Shown: positions 34,240 to 43,577 of the stretch, piece after piece
How the letters are laid out: each line of letters starts with the position of its first letter
Numbering within the stretch: position 1 is the stretch's first letter
Source: UBA2336 sp964404445
Lineage (GTDB): Bacteria > Bacteroidota > Bacteroidia > Cytophagales > Cyclobacteriaceae
DNA length: 64,000 bases
Assembly: GCA_964404445.1 (NCBI GenBank)
Contig: CAYOJW010000003.1
Coordinates: 558,001-622,000 of the forward strand
Direction of reading: 5' to 3'
The notes under the pieces: model-generated
What the model saw: the letters and a program-made list of their open reading frames with translations, nothing else
Told to the model about the DNA's origin: nothing
Databases searched by the model: none
Translations under genes and position numbers: made by a program

Positions 34240-36399
34240 ATGAAATTTATTTATACCCTGACATTGATACTGCTTACTACCTGTGCCTGGGCGCAAACCC
34301 GCATATCCGGTAAAGTGGTTGACAGTAAGGGCGAGGGAATTATGAGCGCAAACATCGTGATCAAAGATTCTTATGATGGCATCAGCGCTGGCGCGGATGG
34401 AAGTTTCAGTTTTATAACTACCGAAAGGGGAAGTCGGCAGGTGGTGGTTTCGTTTATCGGGTACAAGACTTTCATTAAAACGCTGGAGTTGGACGGGCAG
34501 CCTGTTGCGCTAACGGTAACCTTGCACGAAGAGTTTAACGAAATGGAAGCCGTGGTTATTTCGGCAGGATCGTTTACAGCCGGTGAAGAGAAACGAAGAA
34601 CTATTTTAAAAGCGATTGACATTGCCACTACGGCCGGTGCTACGGCTGATATTGCAGGCGCATTAAATACATTGCCCGGCACAACCAAAGTAGGCGAAAC
34701 GGGCAGGTTGTTTGTGCGCGGTGGTGACGATAATGAAACCCGCACGTTCATCGATGGCATGGCAGTGCTAAATGCTTATGATGTATCGGCACCCAATACG
34801 CCTACACGCAATCGCTTTATGCCTTTTATGTTTAAGGGAACAAGTTTCAGCACCGGTGGCTACTCGGCTGAGTATGGTCAGGCGTTATCCTCAGCGCTGA
34901 TTTTGAATTCGAAAGATAAAGCGCAGATGAACCAAACCGATATAGGTATTCTTTCGGTAGGCGGAGAGGTTGCCCATACACAGGTGTTTGAAAAATCATC
35001 GTTAAGCGGAAAGGTCGCCTACACGAACATCTCACCGTATTATAACGTGATCAACCAGCGTGTGGATTGGAAAGATCCGTATGTGGGATTGGAGGGCCAC
35101 GCTGCGTATCGCAAAGAAATCGGTAACAACGGTGGGTATTTAAAACTGTACGGAAACTTCAGTAAAGCTGACCTTTCGTTTTATCAGCACGATATTGATA
35201 ATGTTCAGAATAAACAATTATACGATATAGCAAACCAATACGCTTATGGTAACGCTGCGTACAGCCAACCGTTAAATGAAAAATGGTTGTTGCGCGGAGG
35301 GCTTTCGTATTCGTTTAACGACAGCGGTATTGTTATAGACGGTACGCCTATGGGCGAAGTTGAAAACGGGCTTCACGCAAAGCTTGCTGCCGAACACTCA
35401 TTAACCGACCAGGTTGAAATCCGGTTTGGTGCCGAAACCATCGCCCGCAGGTATGAGGCTTCCCGTTATAATGAAGAGACTAACGAAACTCAAACACAGG
35501 GTTTTGGCGAAACCGTAACCGGATTGTTTGCCGAAACGGAGTTTTACCTGGGCAAGCGTGTAGTTGCCCGCACAGGCGCACGTGCGGAATACAATTCATT
35601 GCTTGATAAGCTTTCTGTTGATCCTCGTGTATCGGTGGCTTACAAGCCGTTTGAACGTGGTCAGTTTTCATTTGCATACGGAATTTTCCGCCAAAGCGCG
35701 AAGAATCAATATGTTCGGGTAAACAACAACCTCGAAAATGAAAAGGCCGAACACTTCATACTGAATTACCAGGTGATTACCGACAAAAGAACGTTTCGGG
35801 TTGAAACATACTATAAGAAGTATGCCGATCTCGTAAAGTTTGAGAATAACAATCCGCTGTTGATTAACAATCAGGGAAACGGGTATGCACGCGGGGCAGA
35901 ACTTTTCTGGCGCGACAGCAAAACCTTGAAGCATGTTGATTACTGGGTTTCATATTCTTTTCTCGATACCAAGCGTGAGTACCTGAACTATCCGTATGAA
36001 GCCATGCCTGCGTTTGCTTCAAAGCATAACCTGTCGGTAGTGTATAAACATTTTGTAACTGTATTGCGCTCGCAATTTGGTGTAACCTACTCGTACGGTT
36101 CGCCACGCCCTTATAATAATCCGAACAGCGAAAAATTTAATGCAGGCCGTACGCCTTCGTACCACGATTTGAGCGCGAACATCAGCTTTCTGCCCAAAAA
36201 CTGGCTGATCGTATATGTATCGTGTACAAACCTGCTGGCGCGTGATAACATTTTTGGCTATGAATACAGCCAAACACCCGATGTGCAGGGTGAGTATGCG
36301 GCACGTGCCATTAAACAACCGGCCAAACACTTTTTGCTGATCGGTGTTTTTATAACCCTGTCGAAAAATAAATCAGTTAATCAATTGCCTAATTTATGA
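34240..36399 (+). CDS. TonB-dependent receptor with carboxypeptidase-like N-domain
   Basis: 719 residues. A signal peptide (TLILLTTCAWAQ) precedes a CarboxypepD_reg-like domain (RISGKVVDSKGEGIMSANIVIKDSYDG). The plug domain (TTAGATADIAGALNTLPGTTKVGETGRLFVRGGDDNE, about 125-220) and a beta-barrel of alternating aromatic strands follow. The last strand (KHFLLIGVFITLSK) is followed by a polar tail NKSVNQLPNL instead of ending on the strand, and that tail runs into repeat DNA. No SusD partner is present, so it is more likely a siderophore, metal or peptide receptor than a glycan importer. A TPR-like gene and a two-component pair follow on the same strand. Confidence 0.85.
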   Translation: MKFIYTLTLILLTTCAWAQTRISGKVVDSKGEGIMSANIVIKDSYDGISAGADGSFSFITTERGSRQVVVSFIGYKTFIKTLELDGQPVALTVTLHEEFNEMEAVVISAGSFTAGEEKRRTILKAIDIATTAGATADIAGALNTLPGTTKVGETGRLFVRGGDDNETRTFIDGMAVLNAYDVSAPNTPTRNRFMPFMFKGTSFSTGGYSAEYGQALSSALILNSKDKAQMNQTDIGILSVGGEVAHTQVFEKSSLSGKVAYTNISPYYNVINQRVDWKDPYVGLEGHAAYRKEIGNNGGYLKLYGNFSKADLSFYQHDIDNVQNKQLYDIANQYAYGNAAYSQPLNEKWLLRGGLSYSFNDSGIVIDGTPMGEVENGLHAKLAAEHSLTDQVEIRFGAETIARRYEASRYNEETNETQTQGFGETVTGLFAETEFYLGKRVVARTGARAEYNSLLDKLSVDPRVSVAYKPFERGQFSFAYGIFRQSAKNQYVRVNNNLENEKAEHFILNYQVITDKRTFRVETYYKKYADLVKFENNNPLLINNQGNGYARGAELFWRDSKTLKHVDYWVSYSFLDTKREYLNYPYEAMPAFASKHNLSVVYKHFVTVLRSQFGVTYSYGSPRPYNNPNSEKFNAGRTPSYHDLSANISFLPKNWLIVYVSCTNLLARDNIFGYEYSQTPDVQGEYAARAIKQPAKHFLLIGVFITLSKNKSVNQLPNL

Positions 36400-36407
36400 T
36401 AGCTAAT

Positions 36408-36457
36408 AGTTATCGGTTACCTATTAACGGATAACTATTTAACGGATAACAAGTAAC
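36408..36457. repeat. Heptad array NNNTAAC after a TonB receptor gene
   Basis: Seven units near the consensus NNNTAAC (one is 8 bases), starting 9 bp after the TonB receptor stop. AGTTATCGGTT near its start pairs with AACGGATAACT with one mismatch, so it folds like the arrays at 30940 and 33543. Confidence 0.65.
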
Positions 36458-36483
36458 TAATTCTTAACTAAAACCACATAACA

Positions 36484-37119
36484 ATGAAAATCCTATTAAC
36501 ACTTTTGATCATTTCAATGGTTTCAACACTCACGGCTCAGGACAAGTACACCGAAACCATGTCGCAAACAATTAACTTAGTTTATCAGGCAAAAACAGTT
36601 GCCGAATACCAAGGTGCAGCCAACACCTTTGCGCGTATTGCTGCTGCTGAAAAAACCAAATGGGAACCGTATTATTATGAAGCGTACAGTTATATTATGA
36701 TGACAAATGCAGAGAAGGATAATGCAAAAAAAGACGCTTACCTTGATTTAGCCACAACAGCAAACAACAAGGCAAAAGCTATTCTGAAAAATGATTCGGA
36801 AATTACGGCACTCGAAGGGTTTATTTATATGATGCGCGTTACGATTGATCCGGCCGAACGCGGACAGTCGTTTTCAGGCTTGGCGTTCCGGTCGTTAAGC
36901 CAGGCGGTGGCGCAAAACCCGGAGAATCCGCGTGCCTTAACCTTGCTGGCGCAGATGCAATACGGAACCGCGCAATTTTTTGGAAGCTCTACCGATGAGG
37001 CTTGCACTTCTGTAATCAAAGCCCTTGAAAAATTTGAAACAGCAGAAACCGAAAATGCATTGGCACCACAGTGGGGTAAACCGCTGGCAGAGCGTTTAAA
37101 GAGCCAGTGTAAATATTAA
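36484..37119 (+). CDS. TPR-like exported protein, unknown
   Basis: 211 residues with a signal peptide (MKILLTLLIISMVSTLTAQ). The rest is all-helical, with helix pairs such as EYQGAANTFARIAAAEKTKWEPYYYEAYSYIMM, KKDAYLDLATTANNKAKAIL and LSQAVAQNPENPRALTLLAQMQYG, whose alternation and N-P-x-N-P-R turns resemble tetratricopeptide repeats. It probably acts in the periplasm in protein-protein contact. It sits between a TonB receptor and a sensor kinase, same strand. Confidence 0.6.
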   Translation: MKILLTLLIISMVSTLTAQDKYTETMSQTINLVYQAKTVAEYQGAANTFARIAAAEKTKWEPYYYEAYSYIMMTNAEKDNAKKDAYLDLATTANNKAKAILKNDSEITALEGFIYMMRVTIDPAERGQSFSGLAFRSLSQAVAQNPENPRALTLLAQMQYGTAQFFGSSTDEACTSVIKALEKFETAETENALAPQWGKPLAERLKSQCKY

Positions 37120-37202
37120 CGGATGCTACGCAGGTCACAAAAAAACTTGACAACGGTATCCGAATAACCGACCTTGTTCGGCTAAACAAATAGTAGAACA
37201 GC

Positions 37203-38234
37203 ATGTTAACCATTCTGAGGAAGCAATGGCAGGGAACGCGCAACGAGCTTAAATTTCTGGCAATCGTGCTGACGATCAGTATTGTGCAAACACGTTTTAT
37301 GTGTAGTCGCTGTCATGAAGATGTGCGGTCATACACATTGGTAAGCTTGTTTTGCCTGTGCATGTGGATTTTCCTGTGGCGCGGCAATGCCTTGCTTACC
37401 GATTATGCCGATACCAAAATATCGTGGCTTGAACAACCCATTAAGCGCCTCGTGGCAGGTGTTATCATAACCGTGGTGTACACCACCGGCATTATAACGC
37501 TTACCATGTATGGTTTTAAATGGGTATTCGATTTCAGCTTTGGCGGAAGCCTTCAACCGACTATTATTATTTCGGTAGTGATCACGCTGATGATTTCGGT
37601 TTTCCTGCACGGGCGCGAATTCTTTTTGAACTGGCGTAAGCTTGAGTTGGATGCCGCTACGCTGCGTAACGAAAACCTTACCTCAAAATACGAATCGTTG
37701 AAGAGCCAGCTCGACCCGCATTTCTTATTCAACAGTTTAAATGTGCTAACCAATCTTGTGTACACCGATGCCGACCGGTCTGCAAAATTCATTAAACAGC
37801 TTTCGGAAGTTTACCGGTATGTGCTGGACGTGCGCGGTAAAGAACTTGTGCCGCTGGCGGATGAATTAAAATTTGTGGAATCCTATTTATACCTGCAACG
37901 AATCCGGTTTGGTGATAAGCTGATCGTGCAAAATTCATTAGCAGGAGTTGATAGTCTTATTCCGCCCCTGGCTTTACAGATACTGGTTGAAAATTCAATT
38001 AAACACAATGTGATTTCTGAAGACGACCCGTTAACGATTACACTTTTGGTTCAGGATAACTATATCATAGTAGAAAACAACCTGCAACGAAAGGAATTGC
38101 CGCATGAGCAAAGTACCGGTATCGGGTTAGAAAATATTTCGAAACGGTACGAGTTTGTGAGTCAGCAAAAAATAATAATTGAAGAAACAGCCGGAGTATT
38201 TCGTGTAAAACTGCCTTTAATTGAAAATAGCTGA
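37203..38234 (+). CDS. LytS-type sensor histidine kinase
   Basis: 343 residues with about four membrane helices in the first 140. The cytoplasmic part is the His_kinase type seen in LytS/YehU: SQLDPHFLFNSLNVLTNLV with phospho-acceptor His173, then an ATP-binding domain (LVENSIKHNV, TGIGLENISKRYE). The N-terminus has an unusual CSRCHED (34-40) at the membrane edge, a CxxCH-like pair that could sense redox or metal. The stop overlaps the start of the response regulator by one base (ATGA-type coupling). Inner membrane. Confidence 0.9.
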   Translation: MLTILRKQWQGTRNELKFLAIVLTISIVQTRFMCSRCHEDVRSYTLVSLFCLCMWIFLWRGNALLTDYADTKISWLEQPIKRLVAGVIITVVYTTGIITLTMYGFKWVFDFSFGGSLQPTIIISVVITLMISVFLHGREFFLNWRKLELDAATLRNENLTSKYESLKSQLDPHFLFNSLNVLTNLVYTDADRSAKFIKQLSEVYRYVLDVRGKELVPLADELKFVESYLYLQRIRFGDKLIVQNSLAGVDSLIPPLALQILVENSIKHNVISEDDPLTITLLVQDNYIIVENNLQRKELPHEQSTGIGLENISKRYEFVSQQKIIIEETAGVFRVKLPLIENS

Positions 38235-38995
38235 TGAATGTATTGATTATTGAGGATGAGCCGCTGGCGGTGCAACGATTGGAATCGCTGATCGGGGTGA
38301 TATTGCCGCACGCCACGATTGTTGGCCGGATCGATTCGGTCAAAAAATCCGTTCAGTGGTTAACTCACCATGCGGCTCCTGATCTGATACTGATGGACAT
38401 TCAACTGGCCGATGGACTAAGCTTTCAGATTTTTGAACAGTGCACCGTAACTTCGCCTGTGATTTTTACAACAGCGTACGATGCCTATGCGCTAAAAGCT
38501 TTTAAAGTAAACAGCATCGATTATATTTTAAAACCGGTGGATAAAGCCGAGTTTGCTAATGCCTTGCGCAAACTTGATGGTTTAAAGAACACCAAACCAT
38601 CGCCCGAAACCTTGTTGCAAAATCTGGGTCAGGTCATGGATGCGCTGACTAAGAAATACAAAGAACGATTTGTGCTTAAAGTGGGAGAGCACCTGAAAAC
38701 CATCGATGTTAAAACGATTCTGTATTTTTTCAGTCAGGATAAAACCACCTTCTGCCATACGGGCGATGTTCGCAATCATATTCTTGACTATACGCTTGAG
38801 CAGCTCGAAACACTTGTGAACCCAAATGACTACTTCCGGGTAAACCGGAAATACTTAGTGCGCAGCGATAGCATTCAGGATATTATTTCGTACAGCAACA
38901 GTCGGCTGAAACTGATATTAAGAAATTCAAAAGATACAGATATAATTGTAGCCCGCGAGCGTGTGCAGGAGTTCAGGCAGTGGCTCGATCGTTAG
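38234..38995 (+). CDS. LytTR family response regulator
   Basis: 253 residues. The receiver domain has the acidic pocket (EDE near residue 7-9), phospho-acceptor Asp55 (LMDIQ) and Lys100 (YILKP). The C-terminal LytTR DNA-binding domain has KYKERFVLKVGEHLKTI and YFRVNRKYLVRSDSI. Translationally coupled to the sensor kinase, its evident partner. It ends convergently with the CheY-like gene, overlapping by 4 bp. Confidence 0.93.
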   Translation: MNVLIIEDEPLAVQRLESLIGVILPHATIVGRIDSVKKSVQWLTHHAAPDLILMDIQLADGLSFQIFEQCTVTSPVIFTTAYDAYALKAFKVNSIDYILKPVDKAEFANALRKLDGLKNTKPSPETLLQNLGQVMDALTKKYKERFVLKVGEHLKTIDVKTILYFFSQDKTTFCHTGDVRNHILDYTLEQLETLVNPNDYFRVNRKYLVRSDSIQDIISYSNSRLKLILRNSKDTDIIVARERVQEFRQWLDR

Positions 38996-39378
38996 AAAAG
39001 CTTTTTCAGTTCTTCGATGTCGGCCTGTTTGAGCGGTTTGGTTACAAAGTGGATAACGTTTTTGTAAGTGAACGCCTGGTTGCGGTCTTTCTGGCTGTTG
39101 GAACTGGTGAGCACAACAATTTTCGATTTTTCCTGGACTTTTTTCGGCAGCGATTTAAACCCTTCCAGAAAGCCAAAACCATCTACATTGGGCATATTCA
39201 GATCCAGGAAGATAACATCCGGTGAAAGCCGGTCGAAATTCGCCTCCAGTTCTTTCAACGCATCTTCAGCCGATTTAAAACTAACCAGCTTCTTCGAAAA
39301 GCTATAAACCTCCAGAAATCTTCTCTGGATGAAGAGGTCTATGTCACTATCGTCAATAAGTACCGCACTGTTCACCAT
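38992..39378 (-). CDS. Stand-alone receiver domain protein (CheY-like)
   Basis: 128 residues, receiver domain only, with no output domain. Asp9/Asp10 (VLIDDSDID), phospho-acceptor Asp59 (IFLDLNMPNVDG), Thr91 (VVLTSS) and Lys114 (VTKPL) are all present. It acts through protein contact, possibly with a kinase elsewhere. Its 3' end overlaps that of the LytTR regulator by 4 bp on the opposite strand. A good -7 box lies upstream. Confidence 0.88.
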   Translation of the reverse strand: MVNSAVLIDDSDIDLFIQRRFLEVYSFSKKLVSFKSAEDALKELEANFDRLSPDVIFLDLNMPNVDGFGFLEGFKSLPKKVQEKSKIVVLTSSNSQKDRNQAFTYKNVIHFVTKPLKQADIEELKKLF

Positions 39379-39407
39379 GGGTTAGATGTTAAATTCGGAT
39401 GGCCACT

Positions 39408-39415
39408 CAAAACTA
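39408..39415 (-). promoter_or_regulatory. Candidate -7 box for the CheY-like gene
   Basis: TAGTTTTG on the minus strand matches the Bacteroidota -7 consensus TAnnTTTG and would place the start of transcription about 23 bases before the ATG. The matching -33 position is T-rich (TTTTT) rather than TTTG, so confidence is low. Confidence 0.35.
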
Positions 39416-39536
39416 TTCGCTTAAACTTAAAATAAAAACCCTGAAAAAGCCGAAAAAATCCATTAAAATTGTAAATCTAATCGTTTCAAAGCAGTAAAAA
39501 ATATACTAAAATTGCCTTTTAAACCTAAAATCAACT

Positions 39537-40430
39537 ATGAACTTTAAGTCATCAACCCACCTTGTTCTAAGTGCTTTTTTAATAGGAGGATTAGCCTCGT
39601 GCGGTTCGTCTAACAGCGATAAAGACAAAAATTCCAGCGAATTTAAAGATGCCGAAAAAAATCTGCAGAACCAGATTAAAGATGTTGTCTATAATATTCC
39701 GTCACCGACCGAAATCCCATACCTGTTACAGGCCACGGGTGCCGATTATAACCCCGGTCTGGTGAACCCGCGTAACAAGGCTGACCAATATACAACCCAT
39801 ACCGATAAGGCTGCCCTTAATCTGGGGGTTTATGCTTCCGACATCGGGTATTTAAGCTCGTACGAAAAAGCTCAGGAGTCGATCGATTACCTCAATGCCA
39901 GCAAAACCCTGGCCGATGGTTTGGGGGTGATCGGCACGTTCGATGTAACGATCTTAAAGCGTTTTGAAGCAAACATTGCCAATAAAGATTCGCTTTCGTA
40001 CCTGCTCGATGAAACCATTAAGCAAACCGACAGGTTTTTGCGTGACGAAAGCCGCAACAAACTGGCGGCATTGGTAGTAACCGGCAGCTTCATTGAAGGA
40101 CTTTATATCTCTACCGCGTTGATCAAAACGTATCCCAAGGATATGCTGCCAAGCGATGAAGACCGTAACTTAGTGTTAGGCCCGCTGATGCGCGTGGTAA
40201 TCCAGCAAAAAGAGTCGGTGTCTGATTTGCTGAAAATGTTAAGCACCGTAGAGCAAACCGGCCCGGTAGCCAGCATCGTGTCTGATTTAAAAGCTCTTGA
40301 AGACGCATACGCAGCCCTCAATGTTGAAGAGCAACTGAAAAACCAACATGCCGACCAGGTGTTGAATGATAAAAATTTATTAAACATCACGGGCATTGTT
40401 GAGCGCCTGCGGGGATCAATCGTTGATTAA
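39537..40430 (+). CDS. Lipoprotein of unknown function
   Basis: 297 residues with a lipobox ending at Cys22 (GGLASC), then Ser/Asp/Lys-rich linker. The body is mostly helical, with VVYNIPSPTEIPYLLQATGADYNPGLVNP followed by long helices (LNLGVYASDIGYLSSYEKAQESIDYL, AALVVTGSFIEGLYISTALI). The opening pattern (SPTEI, then NP, then GVYASDLxYxxxY) recurs in lipoproteins I associate with this phylum, but no function is known. A terminator separates it from the ABC transporter downstream. Confidence 0.7.
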   Translation: MNFKSSTHLVLSAFLIGGLASCGSSNSDKDKNSSEFKDAEKNLQNQIKDVVYNIPSPTEIPYLLQATGADYNPGLVNPRNKADQYTTHTDKAALNLGVYASDIGYLSSYEKAQESIDYLNASKTLADGLGVIGTFDVTILKRFEANIANKDSLSYLLDETIKQTDRFLRDESRNKLAALVVTGSFIEGLYISTALIKTYPKDMLPSDEDRNLVLGPLMRVVIQQKESVSDLLKMLSTVEQTGPVASIVSDLKALEDAYAALNVEEQLKNQHADQVLNDKNLLNITGIVERLRGSIVD

Positions 40431-40456
40431 GCGTAACCGCTGCTAAAAACTTGTTG

Positions 40457-40496
40457 CAGGGATTGGCTCGCAAAGGAGTCAATCCCTGTTTCTTTT
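40457..40496 (+). terminator. Intrinsic terminator after the lipoprotein gene
   Basis: CAGGGATTGGCTC pairs with GAGTCAATCCCTG (one G-U pair), loop of about 6 bases, followed by TTTCTTTT. Confidence 0.88.
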
Positions 40497-40540
40497 GTGA
40501 GATAGGCGTATATTTAACATTCTGATTCAATACTTAACTT

Positions 40541-43500
40541 ATGAGTGAACTCATCCTCAAAGCAATTATCCGGTTGTTTGCAGTGGTGGCACGCCAGGAT
40601 GGTGTTACCCTGCAGGAACGTGAACAAATACGAACATTTTTGAACGACCATATTGTCGAAGGTATGGTTGATTACTACCTGGCAATATTTGATAAATACA
40701 CCAAAGCGGTCAGCAGTAGTCTGTCTGATACCCAGGTGTTACAACTTGAGTGTGACGAGATTAACCGGGGGCTTACCCAAAAGCAAAAAGTTATTATTGT
40801 ATTAGAGCTCGAACGCATTGTGCTGGCCGATGATAAAATATCGGCTCGTGAAGAAGAGCTGATGCGCATCATCTGCGAATCTTTTAAAGTTAAAGAAGAA
40901 GACCTGGCATCTATCCGGCATTTTGTAATAGGGCAGGAGGCTTCCGAGTTAGACGATCAGGCGTTGTTGATTATCGATGCACAAGACGACACAAACTTTG
41001 TACGCGCACGGCACATCCGTAAACCACACCTGAAAGGCTTCATCGAAATTTTGTACATCCAGCAAGCCGAGTTGTATTTTATGAAATACATGGGCCGGGG
41101 CGATGTATATCTTAACAGTGTACCCGTGCAGCCCAATACCATTAACGTATTGGCGGTGGGCAGCGCCCTGCGTTGGGATAAAGACGACCCGGTTTATTAT
41201 GGCGATGTGCTGGCTAAGTTCAAAAAGTTTGAAAATCGCAACCGTATCAGCTTTCAGGCAAAGAATATCGAATACAAATTCAGAAACGGTAAGCTTGGGT
41301 TGAGGAATATCAACATCGCTGAAGAATCGGGGAATTTGATTGCCCTTATGGGCGCCAGTGGTTCGGGTAAGTCCACGTTGCTGCACGTGCTGAACGGCAT
41401 CGAGAAACCCGCCCAGGGGCAGGTGCTTATCAACGGTATCGACATCCACAAAGAACCTCACCGCATTGAAGGTGTTATCGGTTTTGTGCCGCAAGACGAC
41501 CTGATTATTGAAGACCTCACCGTTTATCAAAACCTGTATTATGCGGCCAAACTTTGCTTTAACGATAAAACCGAAGAAGCGATTGATTTCCTCGTACTCA
41601 GGGTGTTAGAAGACCTGGGGCTTTCGGAAACGAAAGATTTAAAAGTAGGCTCACCGTTACAGAAAACCATCAGCGGAGGGCAACGTAAACGCCTTAACAT
41701 TGGCCTCGAATTGCTGCGCGAACCTTCGGTATTGTTTTGCGATGAACCTACAAGTGGTCTGTCATCGCGCGATTCTGAAAACATCATTGACCTGCTCAAA
41801 GAACTTTCGCTGAAAGGCAAGTTAGTATTTACGGTTATACACCAGCCCTCGTCCGACATCTTCAAAAAATTTGATAAGTTAGTTATATTAGATACAGGCG
41901 GTTACCAGATCTATTACGGAAACCCGGTAGATGCCATTGTGTATTTTAAACGCAGCATCAACCTGATTAACAGTAACGAAGGCGAATGCCAGGAGTGTGG
42001 TAATGTTAATCCCGAACAGATATTCAACATCATTGAAACAAAAGTCATTAACGAATACGGGCACTTTACATCCGAACGCAAAATTACGGCCGAGCAATGG
42101 AATAAGGTGTACAACCGTGAAACGAAATTGAATATACCCGAAATGGCCAGCGAAGAGCTTCCGTCTTCACTCCGCATTCCGGGGCGGTTGCAACAGACCG
42201 CTATTTTTGCCTTGCGCGATGTACAGGCCAAAATACACAACACGCAATACATGATCATTAACTTGCTGGAGGCACCTTTGCTGGCGTTTATCCTGGCGTT
42301 TATTGTGCGGTATTATAATGTGGACGCAGCCCCGGCAACCTATTCGTTTGCTAAGAACCCAAACCTGCCTGCATACCTGTTTATGAGTGTTATCGTGGCG
42401 CTGTTTATGGGGTTAACGGTAAGTGCCGAAGAAATTATCCGCGACCGGAAAATCCTGAAGCGCGAAGCTTTCCTGCACCTGAGCCGCAGTAGTTACCTGA
42501 TGTCGAAAATTTCGATCCTGTTTGTACTGTCGGCCATACAAACGCTCATGTTTGTGGTATTGGGTAATTTAATTTTGGGCATTAAAGGAATGTTCATCGA
42601 GCATTGGGCTATTTTGTTTACGGCCTCGTGTTTTGCCAACGTATTGGGATTAAACATATCCTCGGCATTTAATTCGGCAGTTACCATCTACATTATTATA
42701 CCTATTCTGTTGATTCCGCAGTTGATTTTAAGCGGGGTAGTGGTAAAGTTCGATAAACTGAACCCTGCCATTGGTAATAACACTACGGTGCCGTTTGTGG
42801 GCGACCTGATGGCCTCGCGCTGGGCTTTTGAAGCGGCTATGGTTACCCAGTTTAAGGATAACCGGTACGAACAGAAGTTTTATGAATTTGATAAGCGGAT
42901 GGCCAACTCAGACTATAAGCGGGTGTATTTTATACCCGAACTTGAAACAAGGCTTCAGTATAGTTTGTCCAACATGACTTCGGCCGATGCAACCATACAA
43001 GAGAGCAATAAAACCAACCTGGCATTGATACAGCATGAAATCAACCGCGAAGCAACCGAAGTGCACGCGGGCGACTTACCGTTTGTACATTCGTTGATAC
43101 CGGAAAAATTCGACTCGACCGTATTTCGTGAGGCAGGCGATTTCTTAGCAAAGTTAAGGCATGTATATGTAAACCGGTACAACAATGCCGATGCCGATAA
43201 ACAAAAGCTGATTGAAGAGCTGACCAGCACGCCAGAAAAAAAACAGGCTTTTGAGCGGATGCGTGCAGCGTACCATAACGAAGTTATTGCCGACCTCGTA
43301 AAAAACCTTTCGGAAACACACCGTACGGTTGAACAAAACGGTAAGCTGATCCAGAAGATTTATCCGATATACAAAAAGCCCGATCCGGATCATATTATTG
43401 ATTTCGATGCACAATTTTATATGCCGGCCAAGCATTTCCTGAATCGCGACATCGATACATTCAGATTTAATCTGGGGGTTATCTGGTCGATGTCGCTGGT

Positions 43501-43576
43501 GCTTATCCTGGCGTTGTATTTCGATGTGCTCCGCAGAATAATCGATGGTATAGGCAACCTGTCAAAACCGGTTTAA
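40541..43576 (+). CDS. ABC transporter, TerB-like domain + ATPase + ABC-2 permease in one chain
   Basis: 1011 residues. Residues 1-~135 are helical and TerB-like (LILKAIIRLFAVVARQDGVTLQ, LERIVLADDKISAREEELMRII). About 170-240 resembles an FHA-like beta region (FMKYMGRGDVYLNSVPV). The ATPase follows: Walker A GASGSGKST (~270), signature ISGGQRKRLNIGLELL (~376), Walker B VLFCDEPTSGL (~396). The permease starts near 560 with about six helices in the ABCG/ABC-2 manner, and has a long extracytoplasmic segment (roughly 760-970) before the final helix. The substrate is unknown. One base separates it from the YdcF gene, so they are co-translated. Confidence 0.85.
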   Translation: MSELILKAIIRLFAVVARQDGVTLQEREQIRTFLNDHIVEGMVDYYLAIFDKYTKAVSSSLSDTQVLQLECDEINRGLTQKQKVIIVLELERIVLADDKISAREEELMRIICESFKVKEEDLASIRHFVIGQEASELDDQALLIIDAQDDTNFVRARHIRKPHLKGFIEILYIQQAELYFMKYMGRGDVYLNSVPVQPNTINVLAVGSALRWDKDDPVYYGDVLAKFKKFENRNRISFQAKNIEYKFRNGKLGLRNINIAEESGNLIALMGASGSGKSTLLHVLNGIEKPAQGQVLINGIDIHKEPHRIEGVIGFVPQDDLIIEDLTVYQNLYYAAKLCFNDKTEEAIDFLVLRVLEDLGLSETKDLKVGSPLQKTISGGQRKRLNIGLELLREPSVLFCDEPTSGLSSRDSENIIDLLKELSLKGKLVFTVIHQPSSDIFKKFDKLVILDTGGYQIYYGNPVDAIVYFKRSINLINSNEGECQECGNVNPEQIFNIIETKVINEYGHFTSERKITAEQWNKVYNRETKLNIPEMASEELPSSLRIPGRLQQTAIFALRDVQAKIHNTQYMIINLLEAPLLAFILAFIVRYYNVDAAPATYSFAKNPNLPAYLFMSVIVALFMGLTVSAEEIIRDRKILKREAFLHLSRSSYLMSKISILFVLSAIQTLMFVVLGNLILGIKGMFIEHWAILFTASCFANVLGLNISSAFNSAVTIYIIIPILLIPQLILSGVVVKFDKLNPAIGNNTTVPFVGDLMASRWAFEAAMVTQFKDNRYEQKFYEFDKRMANSDYKRVYFIPELETRLQYSLSNMTSADATIQESNKTNLALIQHEINREATEVHAGDLPFVHSLIPEKFDSTVFREAGDFLAKLRHVYVNRYNNADADKQKLIEELTSTPEKKQAFERMRAAYHNEVIADLVKNLSETHRTVEQNGKLIQKIYPIYKKPDPDHIIDFDAQFYMPAKHFLNRDIDTFRFNLGVIWSMSLVLILALYFDVLRRIIDGIGNLSKPV

Positions 43577-43577
43577 T

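Noticed and set aside
34240..36399. Polysaccharide utilization locus
   Set aside because: None of the three TonB receptors has a SusD partner or glycoside hydrolases beside it.
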